From assembly GCA_002861595.1 (NCBI GenBank), contig PJQG01000071.1:2241-56915 (forward strand): a DNA stretch of 54,675 bases. The letters run 5' to 3'. This stretch comes from Actinomycetota bacterium. GTDB lineage: Bacteria > Actinomycetota > Acidimicrobiia > Acidimicrobiales > GCA-2861595. Below are positions 17,710 through 25,774 of the stretch, one piece after another (position 1 is the stretch's first letter; each line of letters starts with the position of its first letter). The notes under the pieces were generated by a model. That model had not been told where the DNA came from. It saw only the letters and a list, made by a program, of their open reading frames with translations, and ran no database searches. A program made the position numbers and the translations under genes.

Positions 17710-19529
17710 CCGATCCGGCGGGCCGGTCCATCGCCGACTACGGGTTTCTCTCAGACTGCCACTCAGCCGCATTGGTCAGCGGCGAGGGCTCCGTCGACTG
17801 GCTGTGCTTCCCCCGATTCGACTCCCCCGCCATCTTCGCCCGCCTCCTCGATCCTGAGGCGGGCCACTGGTCCATGCACCCCAGCGGGGAGTTCGACGTG
17901 CGTCGGCGCTACCGCGACGGGACGCTGGTGCTCGAGACCCAGTTCGCCACCCCCACCGGCATGGTCATGCTCACCGACGCCCTGGTCTTCGACGCCGACG
18001 AACAGGGCCATGACATCGGGTCGGGGGCGCCTCACGTGCTGGTGCGGGAGGTGGAGGCGGTCCAGGGCAGCATCGAGATGGAGGCCGAGTTCTGCCCTCG
18101 CCCCGAGTACGGCCTGGTACACCCCCGCCTCATCGCCGTCGACGGCGGGGTGGTGTCCCGGGGCGGTGCCGATGTCCTCGTCCTCAGCGGTCCGGAGCCG
18201 ACGGAGATCGAGGGCGGGCTGGCCCGCTGGCGCATGGTCCTGGCGAAGGGGGATCGGCTCGTCTTCGCCCTCGCCCACTCGCGCCGCGACCAACCGAGGC
18301 CGCAGCCCTGGTCGGCCAAGTACTCGCGCCGCCGCCTCGACGACACCATCAAGGCCTGGCAGTCGTGGTCGGCACTGCACCAGGGCTACGTCGGCCCGGC
18401 CCAGGACCTCGTCCACCACAGCGGTCGGGTGCTGCGAGGCCTCACCTATCAGCCCACCGGCGCCATCATCGCCGCTCCCACCACCTCGCTCCCCGAGGAT
18501 GCCGGCGGCAGTCGCAATTGGGACTACCGCCATGGGTGGATCCGGGACGCCAGCTTCACCATGGGCGCCCTGTGGGTGGCGGCTTGCCCCGAGCAGGCCG
18601 ACGCATTCATGCACTGGATCATCGACACGGCCGGCAGCTTGCTCAGCCCGCGACACGGCCTTCAGATCGTGTACGGCGTCGGAGGTGAGCACGACCTCTC
18701 GGAACGGGAGCTTCCGCACCTCAGCGGGTGGCGTGAAAGCCGGCCTGTTCGGGTCGGCAACGGTGCCTGGAACCAGGTGCAGATCGACGTCTTCGGTGAG
18801 CTGCTCGGCGCCGTGGCCCGCGTGCAGGAGCAGTTCGGGCCGCCCAGCCCCGCCACCCGCGATTTCCTGACCGAGGTGGCCGACGCCGCCATCCGAGCCT
18901 GGGGTGAGCCGGATGCCGGGATGTGGGAACAGCGGACCGCTCCCCGCCACCACGTCTACTCCAAGCTGATGTGCTGGGTCGCCCTCGACCGGGCCGTCCA
19001 GTTGGCCGAGTGGCTGGGGCGACCTGAGCGGGCCATGGACTGGGCTGCGTCGCGTGACGAAGTTCGCGACGCCATTCTGGAACACGGGTGGAACGAGGAG
19101 CTCGGTTCGTTCACGCAGTGCTTCGGCGGCGACACCCTGGACGCGTCGTCACTCATGCTGGCCCTAACTGGCTTCCTCGCCGTTGATGAGCCCCGCATGG
19201 CCGCCACCATCGAGCGGGTGGCCAGCGACCTGGCCGCGCCGTGCGGGCTGCTCTACCGCTACAGCGACGACGGCATCGAGGGCGGCGAGGGAGCCTTTCT
19301 CTTGTGTACTTACTGGCTGGTGGAGTGCCTCGCCGGGGGTGCCCAGCGTGACCGGGCCGTAGAGTTGTTCGAGCGGGCCACCGCCTATGCAAATGATCTC
19401 GGCCTGTTGTCAGAACAGGCCCATCCGGCCACAGGCGAGCTGATGGGGAACTTCCCTCAGGCCTTGAGCCACGTGGGCTTGATCAACGCGGCCTGGGCGT
19501 TGGCCGCGACCGCTCCGCCTACGGCTTGA
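17706..19529 (+). CDS. GH15 family glycoside hydrolase (glucoamylase/trehalase-like), copy 1
   Basis: 607 residues from TTG 17706, overlapping the previous stop. The N-terminal beta-sandwich starts IADYGFLSDCHSAALVSGEG, as in mycobacterial GH15 trehalases, and a C-terminal (alpha/alpha)6 barrel follows. Catalytic regions are WDYRHGWIRDASF, the general acid in EPDAGMWEQR, and the general base in GEGAFLLCTYW. The substrate is either trehalose or an alpha-1,4-glucan; sequence alone does not decide. No signal peptide, so it acts in the cytosol. The last 11 bases overlap the convergent response-regulator gene. Confidence 0.9.
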   Translation: MTDPAGRSIADYGFLSDCHSAALVSGEGSVDWLCFPRFDSPAIFARLLDPEAGHWSMHPSGEFDVRRRYRDGTLVLETQFATPTGMVMLTDALVFDADEQGHDIGSGAPHVLVREVEAVQGSIEMEAEFCPRPEYGLVHPRLIAVDGGVVSRGGADVLVLSGPEPTEIEGGLARWRMVLAKGDRLVFALAHSRRDQPRPQPWSAKYSRRRLDDTIKAWQSWSALHQGYVGPAQDLVHHSGRVLRGLTYQPTGAIIAAPTTSLPEDAGGSRNWDYRHGWIRDASFTMGALWVAACPEQADAFMHWIIDTAGSLLSPRHGLQIVYGVGGEHDLSERELPHLSGWRESRPVRVGNGAWNQVQIDVFGELLGAVARVQEQFGPPSPATRDFLTEVADAAIRAWGEPDAGMWEQRTAPRHHVYSKLMCWVALDRAVQLAEWLGRPERAMDWAASRDEVRDAILEHGWNEELGSFTQCFGGDTLDASSLMLALTGFLAVDEPRMAATIERVASDLAAPCGLLYRYSDDGIEGGEGAFLLCTYWLVECLAGGAQRDRAVELFERATAYANDLGLLSEQAHPATGELMGNFPQALSHVGLINAAWALAATAPPTA

Positions 19530-20241
19530 AGCAGTAGCCCACGCCCCACACCGTGGTGATCAACATCGGGTGGGCGGGGTCGACCTCGATCTTCTCCCGT
19601 AGCCGCCGCACGTGCACAGTGACCGTGCTTCCGTCGCCCACGGTGTACCCCCATACCTGCTCGAGCAGCTCCTCACGCCGGAAGGCGTGGTGCGGGCTAC
19701 GAGCCAAGAAGGCCAACAGGGCGAACTCCACGGCCGTCAAGGTCACCCATGCGCCGCGCACCCTCACCCGACGCATCTGGTCGTCCAGCACCAACGGACC
19801 GGCGGCAACGACCTCCCGTCCGTGGGTGGCGCTCCAGCCGGCGCGTCGCAGGAGGGATCTGATCCGCAGTGCCAGCTCGTCGGCGTCTAGGGGCCCGCCC
19901 ATGAAGTCGTCGGCCCCAAGGGCCAAGCCCCAGATCCGCTCGGCGCTGTCGCGGAGAGGACTGATCATTATCACGGGAAGCTGACTCCAGGAGCGAAGCC
20001 GCTGCAGGAGGATCTTGCACTCATTGGGCGCCGGCCAGGCATCGAGCACCATCAGGTCCGGCCACAGCTCATCGATCCAGGCTCCGGCTTGGCCTGGCGT
20101 GCCGGTGACCTGCACCCTGAAGCCTTCACGGCGCAGTCGACGGCCGACCACATCGGCGGTGTGCGCCTCGTCCTCCACCAGGAGAACCCGGGGGTCAGTG
20201 TCGGGGGGTCGGTCACCCGCACCACGGACCTGGAGCCTCAT
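19519..20241 (-). CDS. Orphan OmpR/PhoB-type response regulator with degenerate receiver
   Basis: 240 residues from ATG 20241. The receiver domain shows the acidic pair in LLVEDEAHT, the phospho-acceptor Asp in PDLMVLDAW and Ser in VIMISPLRD, but the normally invariant Lys of the DDYxxKP motif is Gly (GADDFMGGPL). The C-terminal winged helix is typical (ELLEQVWGYTVGDGSTVTVH, HVRRLREKIEVDP, TVWGVGYCF). No histidine kinase is nearby. Lying between two GH15 genes and divergent from the second, it may regulate them. Loss of the Lys suggests signalling that does not follow the standard phosphorylation switch. Confidence 0.88.
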   Translation of the reverse strand: MRLQVRGAGDRPPDTDPRVLLVEDEAHTADVVGRRLRREGFRVQVTGTPGQAGAWIDELWPDLMVLDAWPAPNECKILLQRLRSWSQLPVIMISPLRDSAERIWGLALGADDFMGGPLDADELALRIRSLLRRAGWSATHGREVVAAGPLVLDDQMRRVRVRGAWVTLTAVEFALLAFLARSPHHAFRREELLEQVWGYTVGDGSTVTVHVRRLREKIEVDPAHPMLITTVWGVGYCFKP

Positions 20242-20393
20242 TGCTGCCCTCCGCTTCGTTCTCGTCAGCGTATTCGTGCCGCTCCTGAACGTCTTACAGA
20301 ACCCCTACAAGTGCTCGAAAGGCGTTGGCCCCGGGCCTGGGCCCGGGTAGGCATGCCTGCAATGCGTCCCTCTCGGTGGTGCCTCCGCCTTCT

Positions 20394-20408
20394 GGAGGTC
20401 GTCGCCTG
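20394..20408 (+). promoter_or_regulatory. Ribosome binding site and CTG start of the second GH15 gene
   Basis: GGAGG at 20394-20398 lies 7 bases before CTG 20406. The resulting N-terminus, LTRQSTIGEYGFLSDCHS, aligns in length with copy 1 (TTG, LTDPAGRSIADYGFLSDCHS). No ATG/GTG/TTG lies between the Shine-Dalgarno element and the conserved domain, so a rare CTG start is the best reading. Confidence 0.6.
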
Positions 20409-22217
20409 ACCCGGCAGTCCACGATCGGCGAGTACGGTTTCCTCTCCGACTGCCACTCAGCGGCCCTCGTCGGACGGGACGGGACCGTCGAGTGGTGGTG
20501 CCTGCCCCGTTTCGACTCGGCGTCGGTGTTCGGGAAGGTGCTGGGCCCCGAGGCTGGCCACTGGTCCCTGTGCCCAACGGGGGACTTCGAGGTGGCTCGT
20601 CGGTACGTGGGTGACACCCTCGTTCTCAGCACCGTCTTCTCCTCCGACGGCGGCGAGGCCACACTCACCGACGCCCTCGGGCTGGAGGCCGGCGCCAGGG
20701 GCCACGACATCGGTCTGCGTTCCCCTCACGTGCTGCTGCGACGGGTGGAGTGTCGTCGGGGTTCCATCACGATGACAACCGAGCTCGCACCCCGAACGGA
20801 GTACGGCCGCACCGTCCCCCACTTCTCGACCAAGCCTGGAGGCGTGGTTGCCGAGGGCGGTCCTGTGCGCCTGTCCCTCTCCACCACCGCCTCCATGGTC
20901 ATCGGCCCGGGCTCGGCCCGCTCCATCTTCGTCGTTTCAGAAGGAGAGACGGTTGACTTCGCGCTCTCCTATGCCCCGTCCTACGGCACCTCGTCGGTAG
21001 CCGACGAAGGCGCGAGCATCGACGACACCGTCAAGGCCTGGGAGTCTTGGGTGGCGCTCCACCAGAGCTACTCGGGACGTCACCCCGACGCGGTACGACG
21101 CAGCTCGCTGGTGTTGCAGGGCCTCACGTTCCAGCCGTCGGGAGCGGTCATTGCCGCGGCAACGACGTCCCTCCCCGAGACCATCGGCGGCGATCTGAAC
21201 TTCGACTACCGCTTCGCGTGGCTGCGCGACCTCAGCCTCACGGTCCGGTCCCTGTGGATCGCCGCCTGCCCCGACGAACCCAAGCGTGTGCTCGACTGGG
21301 TGGCGAAATCGGCGGGTGTGATCGAGACCGAGCTGATCCAGATCATGTACGGCGTCGGGGGAGAGCGGGATTGCACCGAGCACGCCCTGGAGCATCTGCC
21401 GGGGTTCGCTGACAGCAGCCCGGTCCGCGTCGGGAACGGGGCATGGGCACAGAAGCAGCTCGACGTGCTGGGCGAGGTCCTCGACGCCGCCTACCTGCTG
21501 CGGGACAACCTCGAAGACTTGAGCGATCCGACTCGCCGGCTTCTCGTGACCCTCGCCGAGCGGGCCGCAGCCGGCTGGGAGGAGCCCGACGCCGGCATGT
21601 GGGAGTCCCGCGACGCTCCTCGTCACTACCTCTCATCGAAGGTGATGTGCTGGGTGGCCCTCGACCGCGCCGTCAAGCTGGCTCCGCTGCTGCGAGTGGG
21701 CGAAGCCGCTCAGCGCTGGGCCACGGCTCGGGACGCAGTACGGGCGGCGGTCCATGAGCGAGGTTGGAACGAGGAGGCCGGTGCCTACACCGGCGCCTTC
21801 GACTCGGAGCAGTTGGATGCCTCGGTCCTCATGCTCGCCCTGGTCGGGTTTCTCCCGGCCCGCGATGACCGGATGTGGTCGACCATCAGAGCCGTCGAGC
21901 GCGAGCTTGGCGACACCGGACTCGTCCGGCGCTGGGCCGGCGACCCGTTCGGCTTTCTCATCTGCACGTACTGGCTGGCGGAGTGCCTGGCCCTGGGCGG
22001 AGAGGTGGACGAGGCCGAAGCGTGGTTCGAGCGGGCCGGTGCTGTGGCCAATGACCTCGGCCTGCTCTCCGAGGAGGCGGACCCGAAAGAGGGCGAGCTC
22101 CTCGGGAACTTCCCGCAGGCCTTCTCCCATGTCGGTCTCATCAACGCCGCTTGGCGCATCAGCGAGGCGGCGAAATCCGGCCACGACCCATCCACGACAA
22201 CCAAGGAGATCACATGA
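20406..22217 (+). CDS. GH15 family protein, copy 2, lacking the canonical general base
   Basis: About 603 residues from CTG 20406. It is closely related to copy 1 throughout: IGEYGFLSDCHSAALVGRDG, FDYRFAWLRDLSLTV, EEPDAGMWESRDAPRHY with the general acid, and GELLGNFPQAFSHVGLINAAW at the end. In the second catalytic loop, however, copy 1 has GGEGAFLLCTYW while this protein has AGDPFGFLICTYW: the loop is shortened and the general-base Glu is replaced (by Pro in my alignment). It may be inactive, regulatory, or use another residue. The stop overlaps the SDR start (ATGA, with AAGGAG upstream), so the two are co-translated. Confidence 0.85.
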   Translation: MTRQSTIGEYGFLSDCHSAALVGRDGTVEWWCLPRFDSASVFGKVLGPEAGHWSLCPTGDFEVARRYVGDTLVLSTVFSSDGGEATLTDALGLEAGARGHDIGLRSPHVLLRRVECRRGSITMTTELAPRTEYGRTVPHFSTKPGGVVAEGGPVRLSLSTTASMVIGPGSARSIFVVSEGETVDFALSYAPSYGTSSVADEGASIDDTVKAWESWVALHQSYSGRHPDAVRRSSLVLQGLTFQPSGAVIAAATTSLPETIGGDLNFDYRFAWLRDLSLTVRSLWIAACPDEPKRVLDWVAKSAGVIETELIQIMYGVGGERDCTEHALEHLPGFADSSPVRVGNGAWAQKQLDVLGEVLDAAYLLRDNLEDLSDPTRRLLVTLAERAAAGWEEPDAGMWESRDAPRHYLSSKVMCWVALDRAVKLAPLLRVGEAAQRWATARDAVRAAVHERGWNEEAGAYTGAFDSEQLDASVLMLALVGFLPARDDRMWSTIRAVERELGDTGLVRRWAGDPFGFLICTYWLAECLALGGEVDEAEAWFERAGAVANDLGLLSEEADPKEGELLGNFPQAFSHVGLINAAWRISEAAKSGHDPSTTTKEIT

Positions 22218-22999
22218 CACAGCCACGACTGGCGGGCCAAGTCGCACTCATCACCGGCTCCGATTCGGGCATCGGCCAGGCCACGGCCATCGAGTTCGCC
22301 AGAGAGGGAGCCGACGGCGTGGTGGTCCACTACCTGCACGACCGCGCCGGGGGCGAGGACACCTGCAAGGAGGTGGAAGCGGCGGGAGGCGTGGCCGTAC
22401 TGGTGCAGGCCGACATCAGCGACGAGGCCCAGGTGGCCCGGATGTTCGACGAGGCGATGCGGCGCTTCGATGCCATCGATGTCCTCATGAACAACGCAGG
22501 GGTCGACGCGTCGGGCACCGAGGTGGCTGAGCTTTCGACCGAGATCTGGGACAAGGCCATTAGGACCAACCTCTACGGGGCGTTCTTCTGTTGTCGCCGC
22601 TTCATCGAGGATCGCAAGGCCGCGGGCGGCGGGGGCAAGATCATCAACGTCACGTCGGTCCATCAGGAGATCCCCAACGCGGGGGGCGCGGACTACGACT
22701 GCTCGAAGGGGGCCCTTCGCAATCTCACGAGCACTCTGGCCCTGGAGCTCGCTCCCCTGAAGATCAACGTCAACAATCTGGCTCCAGGAATGGTGCTGAC
22801 GCCGTTCAACCAGCCGGCCATCGACGACCCGGCCTTGTTGGACAAGCAGGTGCAGAGCATCCCTTTGAAACGGGCCGCAGATCCGGCCGAGATCGCTCGT
22901 CTCGCGGTCTTTCTGGCCTCGAGCGACGCCAACTACGTCACCGGCTCTACCTACGTCATGGACGGTGGCCTGATGCAGAACCTGGGCCAGGGCGCGTGA
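22214..22999 (+). CDS. Glucose 1-dehydrogenase-like short-chain dehydrogenase
   Basis: 261 residues from ATG 22214 with AAGGAG upstream. Classical SDR: cofactor motif ITGSDSGIGQA, NNAG, catalytic Ser in INVTSVHQEIP, YDCSKG (YxxxK), and the C-terminal ASSDANYVTGSTYVMDGG. The SVHQEIP segment before the Tyr matches the Bacillus glucose 1-dehydrogenase subgroup, which oxidises beta-D-glucose to gluconolactone with NAD(P)+. The gene is translationally coupled to a GH15 protein, which supports glucose as substrate. Other SDR activities remain possible. Confidence 0.85.
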   Translation: MTQPRLAGQVALITGSDSGIGQATAIEFAREGADGVVVHYLHDRAGGEDTCKEVEAAGGVAVLVQADISDEAQVARMFDEAMRRFDAIDVLMNNAGVDASGTEVAELSTEIWDKAIRTNLYGAFFCCRRFIEDRKAAGGGGKIINVTSVHQEIPNAGGADYDCSKGALRNLTSTLALELAPLKINVNNLAPGMVLTPFNQPAIDDPALLDKQVQSIPLKRAADPAEIARLAVFLASSDANYVTGSTYVMDGGLMQNLGQGA

Positions 23000-23014
23000 G
23001 GAGACGGCTGCCTC

Positions 23015-24082
23015 ATGGTCCACAGCAGTGCCCACGGCTCGCGGCGGGCAAGGCCCTTCGAGCTCTCCCCCACTGGTGTCACCACGCTCAACCTGAGCAC
23101 GATCAGCGGGTCCGTGCGGGTCGAGGTCTGTTGCGACCCGGGCGACCGGTACACCGAGTTGTGCGAGGACGTGCGGCGGGGACTTACCGCCGGGAGAAAG
23201 TGGCTTCCCGCCAAGTGGCTCTACGACGAGCGGGGTTCGCAGCTTTTCGATCAGATCACCCGGCTCCCGGAGTACTACCCAACACGACGGGAACGGGCGA
23301 TCCTCGCTACAACCGCTGCGTCCATTGCCAGCCTGAGCGGCGCCGACACACTTGTCGAGCTCGGTTCCGGCACGTCGGAGAAGACTCGGGTCCTGCTCGA
23401 TGCGCTGAGCGAGGCAGGCCAGCTCCAACGGTACGTCCCCTTCGATGTCAGCCAAGAGACGCTCGCCTGCTCAGCAGGGGCCGTCGCCACCGAGTACCCC
23501 GGGATCGAGGTCCACGCTGTGGCCGGCGACTTCGACCACCACCTCGACCGCGTGCCGGTGGTGGGACGGCGCCTCGTCGCCTTTCTCGGAGGCACCATCG
23601 GCAACCTCCGGCCGGCTGAACGGGCGTTGTTCCTCAGCGCGTTGGCCGGCTCGCTGCGACCGGGGGACTGTCTGCTGCTGGGCACCGACCTGGTCAAGGA
23701 GCGGCGCCGCTTGGTGGCGGCCTACGACGACACCGCCGGGGTTACCGCCGCGTTCACCCGCAACCTCTTGGCGGTATTGAACCGCGAGGTCGACGCGGAC
23801 TTCAACGCCGACGCCTTCGAGCACGTGGCTCGTTGGAATGCCGAACAGGAGTGGGTCGAGCTGAGCCTTCGGTCGAGGAGCCGCCAGTTGGTCACGGTCT
23901 CCGCACTGGATCTTGGCGTCGAGTTCGAAGACGGCGAGGAGCTTCGTACCGAGATCAGCGCCAAGTTCCGCCGACAAGGCGTCGCCGATGAGCTGAAAGT
24001 TGCCGGCCTGGACCTTGTTTCCTGGTGGACCGATGCGGGCGGCGACTACGCGATCTCGCTCTCGAGCAGGAGCCGAGCATGA
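23015..24082 (+). CDS. egtD: L-histidine N-alpha-methyltransferase EgtD
   Basis: 355 residues from ATG 23015; mycobacterial EgtD is about 321, the excess being an unconserved N-terminus. EgtD trimethylates histidine to hercynine with SAM, the first step of ergothioneine synthesis. Features are LYDERGSQLFDQITRLPEYY, the SAM loop LVELGSGTSEKTR, FLGGTIGNL with the substrate-binding Asn, and RTEISAKFRR with the Glu/Ser that hold the histidine amino group. It lies 15 bp after the glucose dehydrogenase in the same direction. No egtA, egtB, egtC or egtE is in the window, so the pathway must be completed elsewhere. Confidence 0.93.
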   Translation: MVHSSAHGSRRARPFELSPTGVTTLNLSTISGSVRVEVCCDPGDRYTELCEDVRRGLTAGRKWLPAKWLYDERGSQLFDQITRLPEYYPTRRERAILATTAASIASLSGADTLVELGSGTSEKTRVLLDALSEAGQLQRYVPFDVSQETLACSAGAVATEYPGIEVHAVAGDFDHHLDRVPVVGRRLVAFLGGTIGNLRPAERALFLSALAGSLRPGDCLLLGTDLVKERRRLVAAYDDTAGVTAAFTRNLLAVLNREVDADFNADAFEHVARWNAEQEWVELSLRSRSRQLVTVSALDLGVEFEDGEELRTEISAKFRRQGVADELKVAGLDLVSWWTDAGGDYAISLSSRSRA

Positions 24083-24156
24083 ATACCGCACATGTCGCAC
24101 GTCGCTCGGCAGGTTCCCTGCGCCGGCTGTGACGCCGAACTCTCCGCTGACGCGAC

Positions 24157-25473
24157 TCAGGAGGTGTCGGCCGCGATCGCCTGCACCAGGTCGTCGATGG
24201 CACCGACGACCGGCGACGACGGCGTCGTGCCGTTGACGACCACCGAGAACACCACGCCACGACCTCCCGCGGTGGTCAGGTAGCCCGACAGCGCCCGGCC
24301 CTCCAGGATCCTCCCCGTCTTGGCCCGCAGGGTCCCCTCGAGGCGCGTGCCCCGGAAGCGGCTGGCCAGCGTCCCGGTGCGCCCTGCCACCGGGAGCCCG
24401 GCCATGAACAACCGGCCCCACGGCTGCGCGACGGCGGCCTGCAGCAGCTTTCGCCACTCCCTGGGTGACCGGCGGTCGTGGCGGCTCAACCCCGATCCGT
24501 CGGCGGCCGTGCCCCGGAGCGAGAGGCCGAGCTCCCGGAGGGCCTCCGCCGCGGCATCGACCCCGGCGGCGGTGGAGCCGACGCCTCGCCGGCGGACGCC
24601 GACCTCCTTCAGCAGCAGCTCCGCCGCCAGGTTGTCGCTACGGGTCAGCATGTCGGCCACCAGCGACGCCAGCGGGGCAGAGCGGAGCGAGGCGACCACT
24701 GTCCCTCCGGGCGCCGCCCGCCCGTTGACGTCGCCCCCGTCGACCGCCACCCCCTGACCCGCGAGCGCGGCGCGGAACAGCCGCAGGTTGCCGACCACCG
24801 GATCGGCGACGTAGTCGGCGTCCCGGCGGTGGCGGTTGGCGTCGACCGTCAGCGCCGACAGGGGGCCGATGATCCCGGGGACGTGCCAGTCGAACCACCC
24901 CGCCGCCGTCCTCGCCTCGTCGTACCGGCTCTCGTCGCCGACGAGATCGCCCGTGACCCGACGGATCCCTGCGGCGCGCACCTGCGCAGCCAGCACGTCG
25001 AGCGAATGGGCACCCGCACGGCGCAGCGAGGGGTCGCCGCCGCCCACGAGGACCAGGTCCCCGTGGAGCAGCCCGTCGGTCACCACGCCGTGAGCCCGAA
25101 CCGCCGTCTGCAGGTGGGCGTCCGGTCCGAGAGCGGCGAGCGCTGCCACCGCGGTGAACAGCTTTTGCGTGGAGGCCGGGGTGAGGGCGAGGTCGGCGTT
25201 GTGGGCCACCACCTCGCCGTAGCCGTCCATCCACACGGACAGGCCAACGGTGGTGCCGCCAAAGCGGGCGTCGGACAGGCGGACGGCGACGGCGGCGGCC
25301 AAGGAGGGCGGCGCGAGCGGGGCCGGGACCGAGGAGGGCGCGGCGGCGGGCCGGAGCGGCGCCTTCGTCGGGAGGGGCGACGGGGGCGGCGCCCCTCGGG
25401 GTGCGGGGGCCGTCGCCGCGCACCCGACCAGTGCCGTCGTGAGGAGGACTGTCGCCACCAGCCGCCCCCTCAT
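24157..25473 (-). CDS. dacB: D-alanyl-D-alanine carboxypeptidase/endopeptidase, PBP4 type (peptidase S13)
   Basis: 438 residues from ATG 25473. The signal sequence ends in a lipobox-like TALVGC, then a Pro/Ala-rich linker of about 40 residues. Penicillin-binding motifs are all present: PASTQKLFT (SxxK), MLTRSDN (SxN) and LRAKTGRI (KTG). The large insert between the first two motifs (GHVxxL type, GDLVLVGGGDPSL, DESRYDEA) is characteristic of family S13. It trims or cleaves peptidoglycan peptides outside the membrane. It is convergent with egtD. Confidence 0.92.
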   Translation of the reverse strand: MRGRLVATVLLTTALVGCAATAPAPRGAPPPSPLPTKAPLRPAAAPSSVPAPLAPPSLAAAVAVRLSDARFGGTTVGLSVWMDGYGEVVAHNADLALTPASTQKLFTAVAALAALGPDAHLQTAVRAHGVVTDGLLHGDLVLVGGGDPSLRRAGAHSLDVLAAQVRAAGIRRVTGDLVGDESRYDEARTAAGWFDWHVPGIIGPLSALTVDANRHRRDADYVADPVVGNLRLFRAALAGQGVAVDGGDVNGRAAPGGTVVASLRSAPLASLVADMLTRSDNLAAELLLKEVGVRRRGVGSTAAGVDAAAEALRELGLSLRGTAADGSGLSRHDRRSPREWRKLLQAAVAQPWGRLFMAGLPVAGRTGTLASRFRGTRLEGTLRAKTGRILEGRALSGYLTTAGGRGVVFSVVVNGTTPSSPVVGAIDDLVQAIAADTS

Positions 25474-25598
25474 GCCCCCAGTATCCCATTGCAGGTGTGC
25501 CAAGTGGCTTCGCCCCCGGATGCCACGAGCCCGAGCTCAACGAGCGCCGCCGGGGCGTCGACGGCGAGGACGCGAAGCGCTTCAGCGGTGGTGGTCAT
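25470..25598 (-). CDS. Possible 42-residue leader ORF coupled to dacB
   Basis: ATG 25598 opens MTTTAEALRVLAVDAPAALV... and stops at TGA 25472-25470, overlapping the dacB start in ATGA fashion. There is no clear Shine-Dalgarno element and the sequence resembles nothing I know, so this may be a chance frame. The rest of 25474-25774 holds no gene I can support. Confidence 0.25.
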   Translation of the reverse strand: MTTTAEALRVLAVDAPAALVELGLVASGGEATWHTCNGILGA

Positions 25599-25774
25599 TG
25601 CGGTAGACCGACGTCATCACCCAGGACGACGGACGCCAGGATCGGGGATCGCTCGCCGCGCAACAACGGCGGCTCGAGTGATGAAGCCTCGCCACGCATC
25701 GCTGGTCCTTTCGATTCCTGCTCGGGTCCGCCCGATGTGGGACCGGCGTCCGCGCCCTGTGAGGTGAGGAGCCG

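Noticed and set aside
24157-25767. Long plus-strand frames opposite dacB and many other genes
   Set aside because: They mirror third-position GC bias of the real genes and encode Arg/Gly/Pro-rich sequence without motifs.
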